From positions 124,001-188,000 of the forward strand of contig CACHJZ010000002.1 of the NCBI GenBank assembly GCA_902580275.1: a stretch of 64,000 nt of DNA, in the 5' to 3' direction. Below are positions 57,845-64,000 of the stretch, one piece after another. Both the position numbers and the translations under genes were made by a program. The stretch comes from an uncultured Pelagibacteraceae bacterium (GTDB lineage Bacteria; Pseudomonadota; Alphaproteobacteria; Pelagibacterales; Pelagibacteraceae). Numbering within the stretch: the first letter of the stretch is position 1; the number at the start of each line of letters is the position of its first letter. The notes beneath the pieces were generated by a model. That model saw nothing but the letters and a program-made list of their open reading frames with translations, was not told the DNA's origin and searched no databases.

Positions 57845-59590
57845 ATGCTTAAATCTGACGACTTAATAAATAAAGTAAAATCCTATAATAAATTTCTTAA
57901 TCCAGAAACATTAAGTAAAGCATACGATTTTGCTCTTAAAGCTCATGAAAAACAAAAAAGAGATGAAGGTTCACCTTATATAATTCATCCTGTTGCTGTA
58001 GCTAATATATTAACGGACTTAAAACTTGATAGCGCAACTATCGCAACCGGACTATTGCACGATACTATTGAGGATACACAAGCAACTTACAAGACTATAG
58101 AGAAAGAGTTTGGTAAAGAAGTTGCTGATCTAGTTGATGGTGTTACAAAAATATCAGCTTATGAAAATCAAGCTGCAAGCGATTCAAAAGCAGAAAATTT
58201 TAGAAAATTAATCCTAGCTACATCAAAAGATATTAGAGTTCTTTTAGTTAAATTGGCTGACAGATTACACAATATGCGAACTATACAGTTTGTATCAAAA
58301 AAAGAAAAACAAATTAGAAAAGCAAAAGAAACAATGGAAATTTATGCACCATTAGCTGATAGAATGGGAATGAACAGGATAAGAGATGAATTAGAGGATT
58401 TATCATTTCAAGTTTTAAATCCAAATGCAAGAAAGTTAATTAAAGATAGATTAGATCAGATAAAAGTAAATAATCTTAATAATTTCAATACTATATCTGA
58501 AGATTTTTCAAATTTATTAAAAGAAAACAAACTTATTGCTAAAATATATGGAAGGGAAAAAACGCCTTTTTCAATATGGCGCAAGATACAACAAAAAAGG
58601 ATTTCCTTAGAGCAAATAACAGATATTATTGGTTTTAGAATTATTTTAGATGATGTTCCATCGTGCTATAGGGCTCTTGGTATTTTCCACAGTAAATGGA
58701 ATTGCATACCAGGTAGATTTAAAGATTATATATCTTCACCTAAAATTAACAAATATGAATCTTTACATACGGCAATTATAGGACCCAACAAAAGACCAAT
58801 AGAAATACAATTACGAACAATGCAAATGCATGAATTTGCTCAAAGAGGGATTGCTTCACACTGGAAATACAAATCATCAGAAAAATTTAACTCACTTACT
58901 TGGAAAGAGTATGATTGGTTGGCAGATTTAGTTGAAATTATAGATAGAAATGAAAATCCAGAAGATTTTTATGAATTTACTAAATTGCAAATGTTTCAAG
59001 AAAACGTTTTTTGTTTTACACCTAAAGGATCAGTTATTAAATTGCCAAAAAATGCCACTCCAATTGATTTTGCTTATGCAGTTCACACCCAAGTTGGTGA
59101 CACTGCGATTGGATGTGAAATAAATGGTAAAGAAAGTCCTTTGCAATCTACTTTAGCAAATGGTGATGTGATAAAAATTATTACATCTAAAAAGGTCTCA
59201 CCATCGTTGCATTGGTTGACTTCTACCAAAACAGGAAAGGCTAGAGCAGCTATTAGAAGATACTGGCAATACCGTGATGCTGAAAATTTAACAAAAAAGA
59301 AAATATACAACACGAGACTTTGGATATCTTTACCTGATCAACCAGGAAGACTAGGCGAAGTAACGTCTCTTATTGGAGAAAATAATTTAAATATATCAAG
59401 TGTAGAAATGGTGGAAAAAACCAAAGAAAGTATAAATTTTCAATTTAATCTTATTATTGGAGATCTCAAAAACTTTACAAAATTAATAAGTGAGTTAAAA
59501 CAAAAAGAATATAATTTTAAAATTATTAGACAAAAAGATAAAAAATATGCTTTCTTCCAAAGAATCTTTAAAGGTTTTAAAAAAAACTAA
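57845..59590 (+). CDS. rel: Bifunctional (p)ppGpp synthetase/hydrolase Rel, shortened form
   Basis: Rel makes and breaks the alarmone (p)ppGpp. The 581-residue product has an HD hydrolase domain (about 25-180, HDTIEDT at 72-78), a synthetase domain (about 215-345) with GREKTPFSIWRKIQQK and RFKDYISSPKINKYESLHT, a TGS domain (about 388-450), and a C-terminal ACT-like domain (about 490-565). RFKD at 291-294 is the bifunctional-type motif. The helical and zinc-finger regions between TGS and ACT in typical 720-residue homologues are missing. Start ATG at 57845. It overlaps pyrE by 44 bases. Confidence 0.92.
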   Translation: MLKSDDLINKVKSYNKFLNPETLSKAYDFALKAHEKQKRDEGSPYIIHPVAVANILTDLKLDSATIATGLLHDTIEDTQATYKTIEKEFGKEVADLVDGVTKISAYENQAASDSKAENFRKLILATSKDIRVLLVKLADRLHNMRTIQFVSKKEKQIRKAKETMEIYAPLADRMGMNRIRDELEDLSFQVLNPNARKLIKDRLDQIKVNNLNNFNTISEDFSNLLKENKLIAKIYGREKTPFSIWRKIQQKRISLEQITDIIGFRIILDDVPSCYRALGIFHSKWNCIPGRFKDYISSPKINKYESLHTAIIGPNKRPIEIQLRTMQMHEFAQRGIASHWKYKSSEKFNSLTWKEYDWLADLVEIIDRNENPEDFYEFTKLQMFQENVFCFTPKGSVIKLPKNATPIDFAYAVHTQVGDTAIGCEINGKESPLQSTLANGDVIKIITSKKVSPSLHWLTSTKTGKARAAIRRYWQYRDAENLTKKKIYNTRLWISLPDQPGRLGEVTSLIGENNLNISSVEMVEKTKESINFQFNLIIGDLKNFTKLISELKQKEYNFKIIRQKDKKYAFFQRIFKGFKKN

Positions 59591-60134
59591 AGCACTTTTA
59601 GAAGGACATTTTGTTTTATCATCTGGTTTACATTCTGATAGATACGTCCAATGTGCAAAATTATTAAGTTTTCCAAAATTGTCTCAAAAAATCTGTCATT
59701 CATTAAGCAAAAGGATTAAAAAAAAATTTAAAAAAATCGATTTAATATTATCCCCAGCAGTTGGTGGAATTGTTATTGGTTATGAGATAGGAAAAATTTT
59801 AAATAAAGAAACTATTTTCTGTGAAAGGGTAAATAAAAAATTTACTTTAAGAAGGGGATTTGAAATAAAAAAGGCTGCAAAAGTTTTAATTGTAGAGGAT
59901 GTAATTACAACTGGTAAGTCTAGTTTAGAATGTGTGAGTTTAATAAAAAAAGCTAAAGCTAGATTAATTGGTTTTGCTTGTATTATTGACCGTTCAAATA
60001 AATCAAGTTTAAAAATTAAAAATAAACCGTTAGTTTCTCAATTAAAAATTGAAGCCAAAACATTCAAAAAAAATAATATTCCAGCATATTTAAAAAAAAT
60101 ACCTATTAGCAGTCCAGGCAGTAGAAGAATATGA
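59547..60134 (+). CDS. pyrE: Orotate phosphoribosyltransferase
   Basis: PyrE joins orotate to PRPP to make OMP in pyrimidine synthesis. The 195-residue product has LLEGHFVLSSGLHSDRYVQC, LILSPAVGGIVIGYEIG, the flexible loop FCERVNKKFTLRRGFEI, and the PRPP motif VLIVEDVITTGKSSLE. The ATG lies 44 bases inside rel; no better internal start exists, since the conserved LLEGHF begins 19 residues in. It overlaps pdxJ by 4 bases. Confidence 0.94.
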   Translation: MLSSKESLKVLKKTKALLEGHFVLSSGLHSDRYVQCAKLLSFPKLSQKICHSLSKRIKKKFKKIDLILSPAVGGIVIGYEIGKILNKETIFCERVNKKFTLRRGFEIKKAAKVLIVEDVITTGKSSLECVSLIKKAKARLIGFACIIDRSNKSSLKIKNKPLVSQLKIEAKTFKKNNIPAYLKKIPISSPGSRRI

Positions 60135-60850
60135 TGAAAAGACTAGGTATAAATATTGACCATGTAGCCACGATACGTAATGCAAGAGGTGAGGGTCATC
60201 CTGACATATTAAATGCAGCTAAATATGTAATGAAACTTGGTGCAGATTCTATTACAATTCATTTAAGAGAAGATAGAAGACATATTAATGATAAAGACTT
60301 AATCAAATTATCTAAGTTTAAAAAAATTCCAATAAACCTGGAATTATCTACAAATAAAAAAATCATCAAATTAGCTATAAAGTGTAAACCAAAGTTTGTT
60401 TGCCTGGTTCCTGAAAAAAGAAACGAAGTTACTACAGAAGGAGGACTTAATTTAAAAAAAAATTCTAAAAAAATTACTAATATAGTTCAATTATTTAATA
60501 AAAATAAAATAAGAACTAGCTTATTTATCAACCCAAGCATTGAAGATATTAAACTTTCAAAAAAAATAGAAACAAAATGTATAGAAATTCATACAGGAAA
60601 ATTATCAAGATTAGTTAGATCCAAAAGAAATTTTGAAAATGAATTAAAAAAAATTAAGAAATGTGCTATATATGCAAAATCTTTAGGTATTGAAGTTCAC
60701 GCCGGTCACGGTCTTGATTACAAAAGTACGCGTTTATTAGCCAAAATTAGAGAAATATCTGAATTTAATATAGGTCACTTTATAATTGGAGAGTCAATTT
60801 TTTTTGGATTAAAAAATGTAATTAAAAGATTTAAAAAAATTTGTAAATAA
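60131..60850 (+). CDS. pdxJ: Pyridoxine 5'-phosphate synthase
   Basis: PdxJ closes the pyridoxine ring from deoxyxylulose 5-phosphate and aminoacetone 3-phosphate. The 239-residue product begins LGINIDHVATIRNARGEGHP, followed by ADSITIHLREDRRHI, the VCLVPEKRNEVTTEGG segment, and GIEVHAGHGLDY. Tandem ATG codons at 60131 and 60134 are both possible; the first overlaps the pyrE stop. acpS follows directly. Confidence 0.96.
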   Translation: MMKRLGINIDHVATIRNARGEGHPDILNAAKYVMKLGADSITIHLREDRRHINDKDLIKLSKFKKIPINLELSTNKKIIKLAIKCKPKFVCLVPEKRNEVTTEGGLNLKKNSKKITNIVQLFNKNKIRTSLFINPSIEDIKLSKKIETKCIEIHTGKLSRLVRSKRNFENELKKIKKCAIYAKSLGIEVHAGHGLDYKSTRLLAKIREISEFNIGHFIIGESIFFGLKNVIKRFKKICK

Positions 60851-61237
60851 ATGGAAATAATAGGCAACGGTGTTGATATAATCAAAAATTCAAGAATTAA
60901 GAAGTTAATTAAAAATCCTAAATTTCTTTCTAGAGTATTTTCGAAAGAAGAGATAAACGATTCAAAAAAAATAAAAAATAAAATCAACTATTTTGCTAAA
61001 AGATTTGCAGCAAAGGAAGCTTTTGTTAAATCAATTGGTATTGGTTTTAGAAAAGGAATTAATTTTAATGATATTTATATTAAAAAAAATAAGTTGGGAA
61101 AACCAAAGATATTTTACAACAGTAAGATTAAAAAAATTCTACATCAAAAATTTAAATCAAAGAAATACAGTGTTTTTGTCTCATTATCTGACGAAAAGAA
61201 CTATTCTATTGCATACGTAATAATAAATAAAATATGA
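60851..61237 (+). CDS. acpS: Holo-[acyl-carrier-protein] synthase
   Basis: AcpS transfers 4'-phosphopantetheine from CoA to acyl carrier protein. The 128-residue product has IIGNGVDIIKNSRIKKL with the Mg-binding Asp, FAKRFAAKEAFVKSIGIG with the Glu/Lys active site, and a final SVFVSLSDEKNYSIAYVI strand. It starts immediately after the pdxJ stop and overlaps lepB by 4 bases. Lysine content is very high. Confidence 0.95.
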   Translation: MEIIGNGVDIIKNSRIKKLIKNPKFLSRVFSKEEINDSKKIKNKINYFAKRFAAKEAFVKSIGIGFRKGINFNDIYIKKNKLGKPKIFYNSKIKKILHQKFKSKKYSVFVSLSDEKNYSIAYVIINKI

Positions 61238-61959
61238 AGAATGTAATTTATGAAAATATAAAAACTTTGTTATATGCATTAATAATAGCTGTATTTATCA
61301 GATCAATATTTATTCAGCCATTTTATATTCCGTCCTCATCAATGGAACCTAATTTACTTGTAGGAGATAGACTCTTTGTCACTAAGTATAGTTATGGTTA
61401 TAGCAAACATTCTTTTCCTTTTAGTCCGCCTTTATTTAAAAACAGAATCTTAAGTAAAAAACCTAAAATAGGAGATGTTGTAGTATTTAAGACACCAGCG
61501 GATAATCGAACTGATTATATAAAAAGATTGATTGGTGGTCCTGGTGATACGATACAATTTATAGATGGAATAATGTACATTAACAATTTAGAAGTTTTTA
61601 AAGATCTGAAGTCGAATAATGATATCATATTTTGTGGAGATAAAACTATTGATGTTAATACTTTTGAGGAAAATATATCTAATAAAAAATTTAAAACGGT
61701 TTATGGTAAATACTATACATTCCAAAATTCACAAAAATTTATTGTTCCTGATAAACATTATTTCTTTTTAGGAGACAATAGGGATTGCTCAAAAGATAGT
61801 AGGTTTCTAAGTAGTGTTGGATATGTTCATGAAAATAATTTAGTTGGTAAAGCACAATTTATTTTTTTTTCATCAGATACGAGAAAAGGTAGTATATTTG
61901 AAATATGGCGATGGAATGAGCTTGTAAGATTTGACAGATTCTTTAAGAAAATAATATGA
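61234..61959 (+). CDS. lepB: Signal peptidase I
   Basis: LepB removes signal peptides at the outer face of the inner membrane. The 241-residue protein has one N-terminal span (about 11-26), then YIPSSSMEPNLLVGDRLFV with nucleophile Ser36, DYIKRLIGGPGD with general base Lys97, and the late FFLGDNRDCSKDSR motif. Length is typical of the single-span alphaproteobacterial form. It overlaps acpS by 4 bases and is followed by rnc after one base. Confidence 0.95.
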   Translation: MKNVIYENIKTLLYALIIAVFIRSIFIQPFYIPSSSMEPNLLVGDRLFVTKYSYGYSKHSFPFSPPLFKNRILSKKPKIGDVVVFKTPADNRTDYIKRLIGGPGDTIQFIDGIMYINNLEVFKDLKSNNDIIFCGDKTIDVNTFEENISNKKFKTVYGKYYTFQNSQKFIVPDKHYFFLGDNRDCSKDSRFLSSVGYVHENNLVGKAQFIFFSSDTRKGSIFEIWRWNELVRFDRFFKKII

Positions 61960-61960
61960 T

Positions 61961-62623
61961 ATGGAAATTGATAAAATTGAAAAAAAATTAAAAGTTAAAT
62001 TCAAAAATAAAGATTTGTTAATACAATCTATAACTCACAAAAGTTATGATAGAGTTAATAATAATGAAAAACTTGAGTTTTTAGGAGATAGAGTTTTAGG
62101 ATTTGTGATTGCAAAAAAATTGTTAGAATTATATCCAGATGAAAAAGAAGGTATTTTAGATAAAAAGCTAGCCTCACTTGTAAATAAAACTAAGTGCTCT
62201 GAAGTATGTGAATTTTTGCAATTAAATAAAATAATCAAAACTAACAATTTTTCAAAAAAAAATAACATTATTGAAAATAAAATTATTTCAGACACATGTG
62301 AAGCGTTGATTGGCGCTATATATTTAGATCAAGGAATAAAAGTAGCTGAAAAAATAGTTTTGAACTTATGGTCAGATGAATTAAAAAATTCTGTAATTAC
62401 CAAAATTGATGCAAAAACAAGACTTCAAGAATATTCACTAAAAAAATTTAAAACGTTACCTGTATATAAATTAATTGATGCAAAAGGCCCACACCATAAA
62501 CCAACTTTTAAAATTCAAGTAAAAATCAAAAAGTGCAAACCAGAATACGGTTTTGGATCTTCCAAAAAGATAGCTGAGCAAGATGCTGCTAATATTTTAT
62601 TAAAAAAAATTGATAATATATGA
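61961..62623 (+). CDS. rnc: Ribonuclease III
   Basis: RNase III cuts double-stranded RNA, including rRNA precursors. The 220-residue product has the catalytic signature NEKLEFLGDRVLGFVIAKKL, second acidic site SDTCEALIGAIYLDQG, and a C-terminal double-stranded RNA-binding domain (about 150-218) with GPHHKPTFKIQVKI. It overlaps recO by 4 bases. The gene era, between rnc and recO in many proteobacteria, is absent. Confidence 0.96.
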   Translation: MEIDKIEKKLKVKFKNKDLLIQSITHKSYDRVNNNEKLEFLGDRVLGFVIAKKLLELYPDEKEGILDKKLASLVNKTKCSEVCEFLQLNKIIKTNNFSKKNNIIENKIISDTCEALIGAIYLDQGIKVAEKIVLNLWSDELKNSVITKIDAKTRLQEYSLKKFKTLPVYKLIDAKGPHHKPTFKIQVKIKKCKPEYGFGSSKKIAEQDAANILLKKIDNI

Positions 62624-63303
62624 TTAAAATTGACAGAGGTTTTTTACTAAGCAAATTTAAGTATAATGAAAATTCTGTTATTGCAGACTTTTATACAGAG
62701 AATAATGGCAGAACTTCTAGTATTATATTTGGCGGTACATCTAAAAAAATCAAAGGATATCTTCAAATAGGTAATCTTTTTCACCTTAATTTTAGCTCAA
62801 AAAATAATGGAAAAGTTTCATCAATAAAACCTGAAATAATAAAAGCATTTACGCCCGTTTATTTTAACAGTCAAAAAAAACTTCATTGTATTACATCAGC
62901 CATGAGTTTAATTAAAAAATTAACACCTGAAAATGAAAATAATTCAAACATATTCAATTTAATTCAAAATCTCTTTTGTATTTTAGAAACTAATAATTGG
63001 CTAAAAATGTATATTAATTGGGAACTAGAACTTTTAAAATTCCTTGGGTATGATCTTAATTTAAAAGATATGGTAAATAAAGAAAATATAAATAATAAAA
63101 CTGTTTATTACGTAAAATCCTCGACACAAAAGAAAATAGTGCCTAGTTTTTTAATTAATAATGATATTGAAAATATAGATCATGTAGAATTATTAAAAGG
63201 AATTACACTTGTTACAAATTTTATGGAAAAGAATATTTTTACTCCAAATAATATGAAAATTCCATATCAGAGAAAATTATTTGAAAATTCGTTAATTAAT
63301 TAA
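62620..63303 (+). CDS. recO: DNA repair protein RecO
   Basis: RecO helps load RecA at gaps together with RecR. The 227-residue protein has an N-terminal OB fold (DRGFLLSKFKYNENSVIADF, TSSIIFGGTSKKIKGYLQIG) and a helical C-terminal part with weak conservation (WELELLKFLGYDLNL). No cysteine zinc cluster typical of some RecO proteins is visible. It ends the dapA operon and is convergent with hemB; the stop codons are adjacent. Confidence 0.9.
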   Translation: MIKIDRGFLLSKFKYNENSVIADFYTENNGRTSSIIFGGTSKKIKGYLQIGNLFHLNFSSKNNGKVSSIKPEIIKAFTPVYFNSQKKLHCITSAMSLIKKLTPENENNSNIFNLIQNLFCILETNNWLKMYINWELELLKFLGYDLNLKDMVNKENINNKTVYYVKSSTQKKIVPSFLINNDIENIDHVELLKGITLVTNFMEKNIFTPNNMKIPYQRKLFENSLIN

Positions 63304-64000
63304 TTATAAATTTTTAGCTATTTTATCAGCGAAATAAGTAATTATTGCATTAGCTCCAGATCTTTTGAAACTTGTCAATGTTTCAATTATTATATCTTTT
63401 TTAACTATTTTCTTTTTAATAGAGTCACATATCATAGTATATTCACCTGATACTTGATAAGCTATTATTGGAATTTTAAAATTGTTTTTTAATTTTTGAA
63501 TTATATCTAAATAAGGTAACCCAGGTTTAACTATAATCATATCAGCTCCTTCTTTTATATCTAAAGTAACTTCCCTTAAAGATTCATCAGAATTTTTAAA
63601 GTCCATTTGATATGTTTTTTTATCTCCCCTTAAAAGATTTTTTGATCCAACAGCATCTCTGAATGGGCCATAATAGCTTGATGCATATTTGACAGCATAA
63701 GATAAAATTTGAACATTTTTAAAATTATTTTTATCTAATGCATTTCGTATTTTGCCTACTCGCCCATCCATCATGTCAGATGGCGCCAAAACATCGCAAC
63801 CTGCAGATGCTTGTATCAATGACTGTTCAATTAATAATTTTACAGTTTCATCATTTTCCACATCACCTCTTACAAGTAAACCATCATGACCGTGTGATGT
63901 GTAAGGATCTAAAGCTACATCACACATTATTCCAATATTATTTTTAAATTTTTTCTTAATCTGCTTGCAAGCTCTGCAAACTAGATTATTGGGATTTAAA
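63304..64000 (-). CDS. hemB: Porphobilinogen synthase, 5' end outside the window
   Basis: HemB condenses two 5-aminolevulinate molecules into porphobilinogen in heme synthesis. The frame is open to the right edge, where it reads LNPNNLVCRACKQIKKKF, so the ATG at 63927 is internal. Visible are MCDVALDPYTSHGHDG, ASAGCDVLAPSDMMDGRVG, the Schiff-base lysine in SYAVKYASSYYGPFRDA, the second active Lys in IIVKPGLPYLDII, and AYQVSGEYTMI. About 232 residues of an expected 320-330 are inside the window. It is convergent with recO with no intergenic space. Confidence 0.95.
   Translation of the reverse strand, partial: LNPNNLVCRACKQIKKKFKNNIGIMCDVALDPYTSHGHDGLLVRGDVENDETVKLLIEQSLIQASAGCDVLAPSDMMDGRVGKIRNALDKNNFKNVQILSYAVKYASSYYGPFRDAVGSKNLLRGDKKTYQMDFKNSDESLREVTLDIKEGADMIIVKPGLPYLDIIQKLKNNFKIPIIAYQVSGEYTMICDSIKKKIVKKDIIIETLTSFKRSGANAIITYFADKIAKNL

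Overview
This 64 kb window is a compact, very AT-rich housekeeping segment of an alphaproteobacterial chromosome, most likely SAR11 / Candidatus Pelagibacter. The reasons are the extreme A+T content, the lysine- and asparagine-heavy proteins, the near absence of intergenic DNA (no gene-free stretch exceeds about 160 bases), the joined ribosomal gene clusters and a sarcosine oxidase operon of the kind marine SAR11 cells use. I saw no insertion sequence, prophage, CRISPR array or integrase.

Layout. 1-502: tail of a glycosyltransferase. 510-1358: tRNA-Thr and the 23S rRNA methyltransferase rlmB on the minus strand. 1412-14058: a plus-strand block of tRNA-Tyr, tRNA-Gly, tuf, tRNA-Trp, secE, nusG, rplKAJL, rpoB and rpoC. 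14088-30032: the str, S10, spc and alpha clusters run together (rpsL, rpsG, fusA, then rpsJ to rplO, secY, adk, rpsM, rpsK, rpoA, rplQ). tuf lies only in the upstream tRNA block, not after fusA. 30051-35956: rluC, lipB (minus), mgtE, panC (minus), galU and UDP-glucose dehydrogenase. 35961-42324: a minus-strand block with a RidA-like gene, topA, plsY, a pyrC-like gene, pyrB and ruvX. 42370-48496: gatCAB, an O-methyltransferase, trhO and a MATE transporter. 48458-53556: the sarcosine oxidase operon soxBDAG on the minus strand. 53620-55937: tRNA-Ser and a lytic transglycosylase. 55980-63303: a plus-strand operon dapA, smpB, folK, rel, pyrE, pdxJ, acpS, lepB, rnc, recO. 63304-64000: the 3' part of hemB on the minus strand.

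Function. The first half encodes much of the transcription and translation machinery (RNA polymerase alpha, beta and beta', two elongation factors, SecE/SecY and most ribosomal proteins of the conserved clusters). The second half mixes pyrimidine, lysine/peptidoglycan, folate, pyridoxal, pantothenate, lipoate and heme biosynthesis with tRNA amidation, stringent response and one-carbon/glycine supply from sarcosine.

The most notable observations are three genes (rluC, lipB, gatB) each split by a one-base change in a poly-A run, a pattern that looks more like homopolymer sequencing error than true decay; a dihydroorotase-like protein lacking the HxH metal ligands; a shortened Rel protein; apparent local loss of rpmD, era and rpoZ from otherwise conserved gene orders; almost no space for classical ribosomal-protein leader RNAs apart from a structured rpsL leader; and a palindrome in the putative sox promoter. 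I did not find a convincing wholly new system here.
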